The notes beneath the pieces were generated by a model. The model did no database searches. It worked only from the letters and a program-made list of their open reading frames with translations, and was not told the origin of the DNA. Shown one piece after another: positions 37,205 to 48,760 of a DNA stretch of 64,000 nt. Within the stretch, counting starts at the first letter, position 1. Every line of letters starts with the position of its first letter. Source of the DNA: Epiperipatus broadwayi (Eukaryota; Onychophora; Udeonychophora; Euonychophora; Peripatidae); the NCBI GenBank assembly GCA_028023455.1, contig JAQFVV010012510.1, positions 3,823,420 to 3,887,419 on the forward strand, in the 5' to 3' direction. Made by a program: the position numbers and the translations under genes.

Positions 37205-38046
37205 GGAAAATTATCATTGAGAAGGGTGTATGACAGCAGTTTTGCAAGAAGTATTTTGTGAAGATAACGGAGTAAAAGTAAATGGAGATTATTTAAGTCA
37301 TCTAGATTTTTCAGATGATGTAATTGTTTTTGCAAATATTATTTCAGAATTTAAGGAAATGTTGCAAAAGTTATCAGATGAAAATAGAAGTAATGGTAAA
37401 TGTTAAAAATACTAAAGTAATGTTTAATAAAAGATTGATAATTAGAAGAAATTAACAAATACAAATGTCTTGGCCAGATTATTGTTATAGATGGAAACAT
37501 AACAGATGAAATTAATCATAAAATTAAACTTGATCGGAGTGGTTTTGATGAGAAATAACTTGATATTGAAAGGATATAAGCCTATGTGTTTGAAAATAAA
37601 AGTTTATAATAAATATGTTTTACCAGTTCTTACTTATGGGTATGAGATTTGGATACTTAACAGAAAAGCAATACAGAAACTTCAGACCACTCAATGAAGT
37701 GTAGAGAGAAGCATGCTAGCAACAACAAGAAGAGATTAAAACCAAAATACATGGATAAAAGAACAAGCAGCTGTTACTGACATCATTGAAAGAATTAGGA
37801 GACAGAAGTGGAGTTGGCCTGGCCATATTACTAGAAGAGATGATAATATATGGATAGTTGAAATCTTAAACTGGATTCCAAGAGATTTAAAAGACCTAGA
37901 ATGAAACCACATAAGAGATTGGTGGATGAAATAAGAGTGTGCTGGAATGATGTGGAAAAGAAAGGCTAGAGATCAGAGAAGATGGATTGAACTTGGAGAA
38001 ACCTTCATCCTGTAGTGGATCGATAATGGTTGACAATGATGATGAC
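37205..38046 (+). pseudogene. RTE-type LINE, RT C-terminus and 3' end
   Basis: Plus strand: LQEVFCEDNGVKVNGDYLSH then LDFSDDVIVFAN, the catalytic palm motif (F-x-DD), then decayed downstream blocks and a 3' end with GTAGTGGATCGATAATGG and a GATGATGA tail. Several stops and frameshifts. A family E element was inserted at its left side. Confidence 0.78.
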
Positions 38047-38334
38047 ACTGAAATGCATAAGAATAGATGATGGTCAACTCTTTACTTTAGTTTGCCAACA
38101 TGATGAGGTAGATTTGTTTAATTATTTCATGGCTAGATGAAGCTTAATCACCTCCATTCTATTTTTATATATATTTAAAACTGTGTGAATTACATGTAAA
38201 GGATGTTAATAAATTATGAGAAATACAACAAAGAGAACCAAAGAAAGTGAGAAATAGAGGGTACTGACAGGTAGTCTTAAAGAGAAAAGATATATAATTA
38301 TAAATTTCTCCAAAACATGTTTAATGTATATATA

Positions 38335-39720
38335 TATATCATCATCATCATCATATTCAATCTGCAGGATGAAGATCTCTTTCCAAGTTTAAATATATTT
38401 TTCTGATCCATAGTATCTTTTCTCCACTTCATCCATCTATCTCATATGTGGTCATTTTCTAGCTCTTTTAGAACCTCTTGGAGTACAATTTAAAATATCA
38501 ATTGTTCATTCATTATTATCTCTTCTAACAGTATATCCAGCCCAGCTTCCTTTCAATCTTTTACCTCTTTAAATGATTCCTGTTTGTTCTCTTATGTACT
38601 TCTAAAAAACATCACTCTATATTTTTTTGAGTAGTTTGAAATATCTTTATTGTTCTTCTATTAAGTATCCAAGTCTCATATCCATAAGTATGAACTGGTA
38701 AAATACATATTAAAGAATTTCCTCTTCAAACACATAAACATACTCTTTTTTAATATGAAGTTATTTCTATCAAAAGCATTCCATCTAAGTTTAATTCTAT
38801 GATTAAGGTTTTTATTGATATTAATAATCTAATGTATTTGTAGTTGTTAATTTCTTCTAATTAATGATTAGCAATCTTTATTTTCATATTCTGAGAAAAT
38901 TTATTGAACATTACTTTAATCTTGTGAGCATTTATCTTTAGATCCACTTCTTAGTTTCACCTGATAATTCTTACATTTCTAGAAACTCTGAAGCATTATT
39001 TGCAAAAACAATTATAACATCAACAAAATCTAGATAACTTAAATAATCTCCATTTATTATTATTTCCTTAGCTTCTGATTTTAATCCACAAAATACTTAA
39101 AAAGGCAAAACTCTTCATACAGTAGTGCCGCTTAATGCAAGCCAGAGTAATCAATGGATGTAAGAAACCACACTGATGAAAGCCACAAGCTAGAAACTAG
39201 TCTGGGGATATTGAATGGGTAGGCACTAGATAGGGATTTTATGCACAAAGCCTTCTTGCATCCATTGACTACTCTGGCTTGCACTGAGTGGCACTACTAT
39301 ATGGAAAGTTTTGCCTGTTTTAACAGCTTGAGCAAGCATAAGAAATGGCAATCATGTGATGTTTAGTGGTTACAAAATACTTGTAAAACTGCTACACTTT
39401 TCTCAATGTTAATCTTTTTAACATCATTATGTGTTCTAAACTCTGTCACTGCTCTTTAATAAATATTCTTCACAATATGATAATATTCTGGGGCTATATT
39501 TTGATCCAAATCTTTAATCACTATGGAAATGCTCATAGAATCAAATATCTTTTCATAATATATAAATCCAAAACATAGTGGAAATTCATATTCATTGATT
39601 CTGTCCATAACTTCTTTCAATACATGAATGCAATCCATTGTTCTAAAATCACTTATAAATCCAGCTTGTTCTTTTTATTGGTTAGAATCCAAAGTTCACT
39701 CTAGATCAGTTGTAATTAGC
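38335..39720 (-). pseudogene. RTE-type LINE reverse transcriptase remnant
   Basis: Minus strand, 3' tail first: (ATC)n at 38338-38354 is the inverse of the GAT tail. Then come LDFVDVIIVFANN (degraded DD motif, near 39030), and KEQAGFISDFRTMDCIHVLK with YYEKIFDSMS (RT N-terminal blocks, 39456-39700). Family A copy A9 interrupts it at 39099-39371. Confidence 0.75.
39099..39371 (+). mobile_element. Family A element, copy A9, inside an RTE copy
   Basis: Flanked by ACAAAATACTT (39088-39098 and 39372-39382). It contains the core CTGATGAAAGCC...GAAAC with little left arm left. It is inserted into the minus-strand RTE reverse-transcriptase remnant. Confidence 0.8.
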
Positions 39721-40061
39721 TTGCCATGGGTTACTGTTTGTATTCTCAGAAATATGGGTGCATGCAAATTTTCTTACTCTTCAACATTATTAGAACATTT
39801 CAAAAAGACAGGCCATATATTTGAATCCTCCAATCCAAATAGTTTACATAGAGAATAATGACATCAAACAGAAAATTAGAGAAGTGTACTTCATTAATGG
39901 CAACAATAACTCTATCAACAGACGTGATGCCCGCTTTGACATTTCCAAACATTAGACTATCTAAATCATTTGCATATACTTTGCATATTGCCTTTATTTC
40001 TCTGTTCTGCATTTCACATTATCACTATAAATATGAGGCAAACGGCCTCGAAAGCGATTAG
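39721..40061 (-). other. Open but unrecognised stretch beside the RTE copy
   Basis: On the minus strand the stretch AICKVYANDLDSLMFGNVKA, GITSVDRVIVAINEV is open and coding-like. It is followed by VHFSNFLFDVIILYVNYL. It may be the upstream part of the same LINE or of another element. I do not recognise it. Confidence 0.25.
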
Positions 40062-41479
40062 CATTTAATATTTTTTTCACTCTGTATAGCTTCTCTTTCA
40101 AGCACTTTACACACTTTTAATTTTATATATTATAATATCAAGAAAGAAGTTTAAAATTCCTAATAGTTTACAAAGCTAAGGAGACAAAAATGAGTATTGT
40201 TCTATGTCATACATCCAATTTCATCAAAGTAAAAAAAATTGAGTTAGGATCATCTAAAATAAATTTAATGAGTATCAAATCTCTTCAGAATTTACTGACT
40301 GTAGCTGAATCTTGTAGATAGGAAGACTATAATAATTGTTTTTTCTCTGGAATATATTAGTATGTTCTTGGTTCCTTCTTAAATTATGCACAATCTCTAA
40401 AAAAATCAGATATTTACTAATCAATTATGAAGTCACATTGAAAGTTCTGGATTAAGATAAACTAATGTACTTTATCCTAGAATTATCTTGATGAACGTAT
40501 CATGAGCTTATTTTGAAGGAAAATGGTGTTTCTGTTATAAGTAACTGTAGTCCCAACTTTGTATCTTCCTATTATTAGTTGGAAGTGTGTAATGGATCTA
40601 ATACAGTAGGTCTGCTACCATAACAAACATTCTCTTTGATCATTTTTTTTCTTCATGCAGAAACTTCTTGACAGCAGGATTGTTTTCTGAATGTGATCTT
40701 TTAAACTGACAAATCTAAGAAAGAAAATTACTGAACATTGAACCCTGAAAGCCAATGCCCAATCAAATCTTTGAATTTCTATCGATTTGTATGAAGGAAA
40801 GAAAATAGTTTGAATTATTTGTTTTGTTTAGATAGAATTATAAACTTTTAATAAAATTTTCAAGTTTATCCAAAGCTTGTTTTATATCTGCATATAGGTT
40901 AGTATTTGTATAAATTATTTTTTTGTACTTCATTGGAAAAATATATAAATGATTTCTATAATGTATTTCAAACCTGATTCTATTAATTAAGCATGATTAC
41001 CCCATCTTTTGCAATAGTTTTATAACACCATGTTTTTCAAACTGTCAGCCTTTCAATAAATCCATCAGTGATCTTAAGTCATTTTTGTTAGGGCTTTTTT
41101 TAATAGAAATTTTTGTTTCCTTTAATTTCAAACATGGTTTTTAAATTGTATTAGAAAGCAAATATATTTTTCAACATTTATCAATTTTCATGATGAATCC
41201 TATCCAATCACCTCTCACTCACAATCTTATATTTCTATAAATTATTTCTATCACTGCATTTTGGTTTAAATAAATTGATGCATCTTCTATCCTAAATGTT
41301 TCAAAGAAGAACTAATGATATTAAAAATTGTTTTTCATAATGACACCTCTAACCAAATATTATATTCAGAAAGTTCATAAAAAGGAAGCTTTTTATTTTT
41401 TGTACATAAGATATCACATCAACACTGGTAAAAATAATAAAAGTATGCTTTAAAGTAACAGTAAATAATGCCCCAACTA

Positions 41480-41590
41480 ATGAGTGCCAGTTCTGCCCAA
41501 AATATATATGCTGGTGATCATCTATCTTTTTTCATATATGTGGTCATGGGTATTGGTTGCTTGAGATTGAGTGGTGGATGAATATAAAAA
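41480..41590 (+). repeat. Family E fragment
   Basis: AACTAATGAGTGCCAG...CAAAATATATATGCTGGTGA and TCATCTATCTTTTTTCATAT follow the order of family E. One-sided and degraded. Confidence 0.45.
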
Positions 41591-41599
41591 TGAAAAATC

Positions 41600-44150
41600 C
41601 CAAATTCATATCCCTCTAATTACATCCAGTGCTTTAATCACTGAAGAAATGCTTATAGAATCAAAAGCCTTTTCATAATCTACAAATCCAAAGCATAATG
41701 GCAACTCATATTAATTGGTTCTTTTTATAACTTCTCTCAATACTTGGATTGATCCACTATACTAAAATCCCTTTTAAATCCAGCTTGTTCTTTTAGTTGA
41801 TTAAATTACTAAACATCACATGATCACTACTTCTTATGCTAGCACATAACTGTTATTAAAACAGGCAAAACTCTCTCCATACAGTAGTGCCACTCAGTGC
41901 AAACCAGAATAATCAATGGATGCCAGAAGGCTGCTGGAGGGTGCATTAGATCTTAAAATCTAGGTGCAGTGCTCTCAGATCCAAAGCTCCTCACTGATGA
42001 AGGCCACAAGCCAGAAATTAGTCTGGGGATATTGGATGAGTAGGCTCTAGATGGGGTTTTATGCACAAGCCTTCTGGCATCCATTGATTACTCTGGTTGG
42101 CACTGAGTGGCACTACTGTATGGAGAGAGTTTTGCCTGTTTTAATAACAGTTATGTGCTAGCATAAGAAAAAATGATCATGTGATGTTTAGTGGTTTAAA
42201 CCAATCCTGCCTAATAGAATAGTGATGGCCATGGTTGTTAAAGAGCCAAAGACACCAAAATGTATAGGTACTGAACTGGGTTCAGACCCATATGACTATA
42301 TAAGCTATCGAGCTTAGATTGAAAATATTGTGTTTTCAATTTTTTCTCATAGTTTTGTAGTTAAGGAGAGATAAAAGGTGGTTTCTGGAGGGTTGCATTA
42401 GATCTTAAGATCTAGGTGCAGTGCTCTCAGATCCAAAGCTCCTCACTGATGAAGGCCACAAGCCAGAAATTAGTCTGGGGATATTGGATGAGTAGGCTCT
42501 AGATGGGGATTTTATACACAAGCCTTCTGGTATCTATTGATTACTCTGGTTGGCACTGAGTGGCACTACTATATGGAGAGTTTTGCCAGTTGATTAAATT
42601 CAAAGTTCGCTGCAGACAAGTTGCAATTATCTTGGTAAAATTTTGTATAAAACTGACGGGTCTGTAATTTCTAATATCTTCTTTATCACTTTTTTAAATA
42701 TTAATATTAATACTGCATTCTTTCAATCATCTTTATCATTTAGAAATTTGATATATAATTTTGTCAAAAATGTTTCTATTTCTTCACCTGCTTCTTTTAA
42801 GAAACAATTACAATTCCACCATTATTGGAGCTTTGCTTTCTTCATCGATTTAAGTGCATTTCTTACTTCTCCATTTAAAATTCTGGGCAATTCAGAAAAT
42901 ATAGTGATTGTAGAAGGTACTTTCCCTTGTTCTTTATTGCTATTCTTGAAAGAACTTTTCTACATATTTCATGATGCCATCTCTATTTTTTTTAAATAAT
43001 TTCATCTCTTTTTCTTATTGCAGAAATAACTTTCCTACCAATACCAAGATGTTCTAAACTCTTGAGACATATTCTCTTCTATAGGTTTTCTTGTTAGTTC
43101 ACAATTATATTTATTTATGTCATTATCAATTCTTTTTTACAAAATAGATATACAATTCTTTTTAATGCATCACTTTGATATATTTTCATATTCCTCCTTT
43201 TTTTCATAAATTGTCTTGTCTCAGAAGGATTTTACTGGACCATTGCTGCTTTTTTGAATCAATTGTTTTTATTGCAGTTTAAAAGTGTATCAATTATCTT
43301 TCAATTGATTTTGTTCAAATCTGAATCATGTTCAAAGTCGGATAATATTTGAAAATGATTTGCATGTTCTAATTTAAATCCATTGGAAGGTTTCTGAAGA
43401 TTAAGAATATCAACTGTAAATATTGTTTTTCTTAATAATTTTTGTCCCTAGTTTTGCATTAACATGTCTTATATCTTACTAATCAATAATCACTTCATGT
43501 CTTGAATTTATTAAGAACATTGCAATCTTGAAATATGTATTCTCTGTTAGTCAAATATTTGGATGCTTCCATGTCCATTTTTTTTTCAAAAAAGGAATTC
43601 ATAATATAAAGCTGTCCTTTTCTGAAAATCTCCATAAGAATATGTCCTCTCATTTCTATCACTATAACAAAATTTACCCATAGCACTTTTATCTTTCAAT
43701 ATAATTCCAGTCTTAAAGTTGCCCATAACAATTTCAAAATGTTGTTTGAACTGATCAAAAGCCTTTTATATATCCATATAAAAATCCTTTATTCTTCAAC
43801 ACAGTGGGAATTTGTCGGGGCATAACCATTAAGCATTGTGCCACCCTGTGTAATAGGCTATCAATTATCACAATGTTGTTCTTCCATTTTTATTTATAAT
43901 GAATCTTACTTCACTTGCACTTCCAATTTTTGTGTTTTTGTAGTATAGTACATGTCCTCTTTTTAAATCAATTGTCTCTTTACTTTTCTTCTAACTTCAC
44001 ATAGTCCAATAATATCCTATTTCATATCAGATAGTTCTTCCAATTCTTGCAATCTTCCTTCACTTGAAAGTAATCTGCAATTATAAGTACTAAATAAAAA
44101 GTCATCATCAAATGGCAGCCTGGGTTCACAATCAGGGGATTCTTAGCATT
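41600..44150 (-). pseudogene. RTE-type LINE, nearly full coding remnant
   Basis: Minus strand from about 44150: YNCRLLSSEGRLQELEELSD and DIIGLCEVRRK (endonuclease N-terminus), GQLYIMNSFFEKK and YLTNREYIFQDCNVLNKF (endonuclease C-terminus, 43500-43660), then RT blocks to 41640. Many stops and frameshifts. Family A copy A10 splits it with a 13-bp duplication. Confidence 0.75.
41808..42587 (-). mobile_element. Family A element, copy A10, compound, inside an RTE copy
   Basis: Flanked by exact 13-bp duplications AGTTGATTAAATT (41795-41807 and 42588-42600). It holds one foldback unit with both ends complete (41808 to about 42195) and then a second same-direction unit ending at TTTTGCC. It splits an RTE coding remnant whose two halves resume on each side, so the insertion is younger than that copy. 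Each unit carries CTCACTGATGAAGGCC, then ACAAGCCAGAAA. Confidence 0.88.
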
Positions 44151-44801
44151 TCCCACATTCAGCCACCAATCACCACAATGGCTGTTAACTTTACATACTC
44201 TTGGGAATACTATGATTTAGTTTTGTTTGTCATGATTGTAAATAGCTATTAGAAAATAAAAAAATCATCTATACATACATTCATTCTGCCTTAAAGAAAA
44301 TATTTCAATTAAGAGCTATCAGGCAACTAAGAAGAGAGCGTGATATTTCTTAATCTTAAATTCAGAGGTATAAAGCCAATAAATTCACCAATGTTGAACA
44401 ATGCATGTTGGTGAATAAACCATTCATGTTTATATTTATATGTATAATCACATAATAATAACAACTGCAATGACAAAATGTATGGGGTGGACATTACGAA
44501 TTTGACCTGCTCAGTTCTTTTAAAGCCTCAAAGAGGAATCAAAATATCTTTCAGTTAACAGCAAACTCCTTCCTTCAGCCATTTTTTGATGTAAATAGAG
44601 CTAAGTATGTCAAACATGTTGAAATTCTGGAATTAATGCTAGATATAAATATAGACTACCAATTATAAAATAATACATAATTAGATGGAGGATAAGGGCT
44701 TTATTGTATTATAATAACTCCTGCATAGATAATTAAATAAATATTAACGTCATACAGTACTAAATGTAAATGAGAACAAAGCAGAGATGACTGTTTCATT
44801 T

Positions 44802-44908
44802 TTTTTTTTTAAGTGTCATAGCATCGGCCGGGACGCGAACCCGCAACCCGGGCAACTGCCTGCAAATGCAAGGCAGTCGCGCTGATCTCTCGACCACCAA
44901 TGCAAGAC
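44802..44908 (-). mobile_element. tRNA-derived SINE copy, best preserved
   Basis: Minus strand: TTGGTGGTCGAGAGATCAGC, CGACTGCC...GGCAG, GCGGGTTCGCGTCCCGGCC, GATGCTATGACAC and an A tail. Exact 15-bp duplications ATGACTGTTTCATTT (44787-44801, 44909-44923). It is GC-rich against the background, so probably the youngest copy. Confidence 0.88.
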
Positions 44909-45866
44909 ATGACTGTTTCATTTAGTCATGAAATAATAAAAGAAATACACCACACTGCATTGCAAACTAAAGAAGGAATTGGATCATCTACTCTTGTGCT
45001 TTTTGTATATTTGGCAAACTTAGCTTCTCATCTTTTTTTTGGTCCTTTTTCTTCTTTTAACCTCCTTATTTTTTTATTATGTCTATTCTTTGTATTCTAA
45101 AAAAAATTTCTTCTTTCTTAGTTATTTTCTTTGTTAATTGATTCAATATTAACCTTTGTTTTATGTTATAACTATTATTAATAAATACTTTTAATATCGA
45201 CTTTTCTAATTCTTCTATAATCTTGATTTTGTTTCTTATCATTTTCCTAGGAAATTGTAAGTAAAGGGATTAAATATGTACCATATGGATATAATGGTAA
45301 TAATGAAACAACAGAATTGAGAATGTTAAATAGAAAATAGCACAGAAGTATGTAGAGATGAGAATTACAAAATCTTTTATTATCCGAATATAGATAGTAA
45401 TAAAATTATTAGTAATAAAGATGAAATATGGATGGAAGAATTTAATAATGAAATAGATATTATGATTTATAGAATAAAGAAGAAATAATAAAGGAATTCA
45501 TAAGGATGGTGATATTATTAAAATAAAGGATATTAAAGAAATATAGAATAAATATAAAGATAAAATAATTTTTACAAAGTCAAATAAAGGGAATAAATTG
45601 GTTATGATTAATAAAGAGGATTATATAGAAAAAATGAACAATATGTTGAAAGATAATATATTTGGGAGAATTAAAAAAGATGATACTAAATTATTGAATG
45701 TAAGAGTATATACACAATAAGAGACTTTTATAAAAAGAGTATAATTGATTATAATACATTTGATTATTTAGAGGTAAAAGATTGCATAGCAACTAAAATT
45801 TATGGAGCATCTAAAATTTTTAAAGAATATGTACCATTAAGTAGCCAGTTATTAATGGTAGTAGTT

Positions 45867-46608
45867 AAATCACTAAACATCACATGATCATTGTTTCTTA
45901 TGCTTGCTCATAACTATTATTAAGACAGGCAAAACTCTCTATACAGTAGTGCCACTCAGTGAAAGCCAGAGTAATCAATGGATGCCAGAAGGCTTGTGCA
46001 TAAAATCCCTATCTAATGCCGACTCATCCAATATCCCTAGACTAGTTTCTGGCTTGTGGCCTTCGTCAATGAGGAGCTTCAGATCTAAGGGCACTGCACC
46101 TAGATCTTAGGATCTAATGCAACCCTCCAGAAGTCACCTTTTATTTCTACTTGCTCATTAGCTTATATATTCATATAGGTCTGAACTCACTAAACTCAGT
46201 TCAGTACTCATACATTTTGATGTCTTTGGTTCTTTAATATCAATCCTGCCTAATAGAATAGTGGTGGCTATGGTTATTAAAGAATACCAAAATGTATGGG
46301 TACTGAACTGAGTTCAGATCTATATGACTATATAAGATACAGAGCTCGGATTGAAAATATTATTGTTTTCAATTTTAAATTCATAGTTTTGTAGTTAAGT
46401 AGAGATAAAAGGTAGCTGCTAGAGGGTTGCACTAGATCCTATGATCTAGGTGCAGTGCCCTCAGATCCGAAGCTCCTCACTCACAAAGGCCACAGCCAAA
46501 AACTAGTCTGGGGATATTGGATGAGTTGGCATTAGATAGAAACCTGTCATCCATTGATTACTCTGGCTTGCACCGAGTAGCACTACTGTATAGAGAGTTT
46601 TGCCTGTT
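45867..46608 (-). mobile_element. Family A element, copy A11, inside a Penelope-like element
   Basis: Flanked by TTAATGGTAGTAGTT (45852-45866) and TTAATGGTAATAGTT (46609-46623), 14 of 15 identical. The constant end is on the left, and the right arm stops at TTTTGCCTGTTT. It interrupts the N-terminal part of the PLE reverse transcriptase; removing it restores the order of conserved blocks. Confidence 0.88.
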
Positions 46609-48244
46609 TTAATGGTAATAGTTCATATTACAATAAAATATCTAAATGGTTGGCAAATAAAGTGTTAACGGAATACTGTATATTAATACTACCTATATAT
46701 CATATATAAAAATAATAAAATTTTAGTAAGTGAAATTAAAAATGAATTAAATAAATATAGTAATTATAATTTGACAATGATTAAACTGGACATTGTACCA
46801 ATGTATACAAATATTAATGTGGAAAAAGCAATAGATATAGTAATTAATAGATATAAAAAGGATAATAATAATAAAAAAAATATACCTATAAAACAATTAA
46901 AGGAGATTTTAGAAATATATTGTAAAGAAATAACATTTCAATTTAATGATAAATTTTGTAAACAAAAAGGTTTGCTAATAGGAGGAGCATTAATTGGAGT
47001 ATTGAATAATATTTATATGGAAGCATTGAAGAAGTTGTTAGTGAATAATAATACTCTATTCTTTATTAAAAAATATATAGATGATTATTTATTGATATTT
47101 AATATAAAAAAAAAGACAGATTTATTTATAGAGGATATTAATAAGATGAATAAAAATATTACATTTATCGTAGAAAGAGAAGAGAATAATATACTAGCAT
47201 ATTTAGATATAACGATGATTAAGTCATATGAAGAAGAGAAATGTAGGATTGAAACATCAACTCATAAGAAAAGTAATATAGATAATAATATAACTAATTG
47301 GCCCTCATATACAAATATAAAATAAATAAATACATTCTAGAATTATAGAGCAGTAAATTATTGTTCAAGTAAAGAAGATTATGTTAAACAAATAGATTTA
47401 ATAAAAGAAAAATTTATAAATAATGATAATTAAAAATTTAATAATATAATAAATGTTAGAATAATTAATAAAAACAGAAAAAATATGATTAGTATTTTAG
47501 AAAATAAGTATATTAGTAATTATAATAAAAATTCAGATAATGAAATAAATGGAATATATAAAATTAATTGTAAAAAGTGTCAAATTAATCATATAAAAGT
47601 AAATTATGTAAGAGAAACAAAGAATTCAATATATAGAAAACTATTACAACATAAATTCGCCGATATATTTACATACATTAGAAACAGGGCACGAGTTTGG
47701 AAAGGATTGTATAAAGATGATACAATTTCCAATTTACAAATAATAAAAGGGATAGAAAAATAAAAGAAGTTATTTATATTAATAATATTAACCCACTATT
47801 AAATAGAAATTTGGGCCTGAAAAAAATTTTGACATAAAAAAAAATAGATTTAATTATATAAAAAATAGAAAGAGGGAATTATTAACGTATAACTGTAAAA
47901 TTTAAAAGTTTGAGGGAAGTATAAAAAATATGTTAAAAAATTATATTATAGGTTAAAGAAAATTATACATATTGAATGTTAACATAATGAATAATAATAA
48001 TATAAAATATAAAAGTATGAATATATAATGTTAGAGAAGAGTAAAATAAAAAAATAAAAATAATATATATGATTATAGAAGTATTAATTGATAAATTTAT
48101 TATATAAAAAAGAGTAAAATGTATAATATATAAAAGGATAATAATTATATGGAGAGATATATAAAGATATATGTGGATATATTAATAATTATTATGATAG
48201 AAATATGTATGTGTATTTGTATTCATATATTTGCATTGTGTTTA

Positions 48245-48295
48245 TTATGGTTCTGAAGAAGATTACAGGGCAATCGAAACTGTCAATAGTGGGTT
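48245..48295 (+). ncRNA. Hammerhead-like motif, upstream copy in the PLE
   Basis: CTGAAGA (48253-48259), stem GATT/AATC, GAAAC (48276-48280), then TGTC. The same layout as the motif at 48691, 438 bp upstream, giving two in direct orientation downstream of the GIY-YIG coding remnant. Confidence 0.4.
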
Positions 48296-48677
48296 GTAAA
48301 AAGTAATAAAGAACATAGATGATATTAATATTATATGGATTTGGCAATGCAATAAGAAAGATCTGTAAATAATTTATTTGGAGTATAACTTTCCTCCTAT
48401 AGAAACTTGAGAAAAAAATATTGGTAACATTAGGATGCAAGTTTGAGGACAATAGAAAATTTGGAGTAATGACTGAGAATTAATAGAGAATACTTATTAA
48501 ATAAACTAAGAAAAGGGTGAGAAATTAGATTGATTATGTAAAGGAGTTTGATAATAATAAAAAAATAACAAAGATAATATATATATATATAGCTAAAGTG
48601 AACAAGAAATAGGATAAAAAACAAATTGATCAACATTTTATGAATAGTTAAGATGAAAATGATTTTTATGTGTGTTC

Positions 48678-48740
48678 AAATTTTGTAGATCTGATGAAGA
48701 CTGCATGGTACAGTCGAAACTGTAATCAATAATAAAAGTT
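48678..48740 (+). ncRNA. Hammerhead-like motif at PLE 3' end
   Basis: CTGATGA at 48691-48697. GACTG (48699-48703) pairs with CAGTC (48711-48715). GAAAC at 48716-48720 is followed by T and GTA (possible cleavage triplet). GAT before the core pairs with ATC after it, and AAATTTT pairs further out with AAAAGTTT. This is the best hammerhead candidate in the window. PLEs are known to carry minimal hammerhead motifs. One extra A before stem II is unusual. Confidence 0.5.
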
Positions 48741-48760
48741 TTTTTGCTGAAAAGTAAAAT

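Larger units (their letters stand above)
45250..48760 (+). pseudogene. Penelope-like element with RT and GIY-YIG remnants
   Basis: Blocks in order: KDKIIFTKSNKGNKLVMINK and EDYIEKMNNMLKDN (45560-45650), then KIYGASKIFKEYVPLSSQ (LYGLPKIHKE-like). After insertion A11 come SYYNKISKWLANKV and an open frame at 46771-47325. In that frame LDIVPMYTNI (residues 6-15) is RT motif A, QKGLLIGGALIGVLNNIYME (65-84) is the B-like motif, and KYIDDYLLIF (101-110) is the catalytic YxDD. At 47485-47763 an open frame has NGIYKINCKKC and YVRETKNSIYRKLLQHKF, a GIY-YIG nuclease as in endonuclease-bearing PLEs. Stops and frameshifts separate the blocks, so it is dead. The coding strand is extremely A-rich. Two hammerhead-like motifs follow at 48253 and 48691. 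Confidence 0.85.

Noticed and set aside
37506-37697. 63-codon frame containing NKYVLPVLTYGYEIW
   Set aside because: It is part of the decayed RTE coding sequence, not an independent gene.
48192-48636. Two minus-strand frames rich in I, L, Y and F
   Set aside because: Shadows of the A-rich plus-strand PLE tail.
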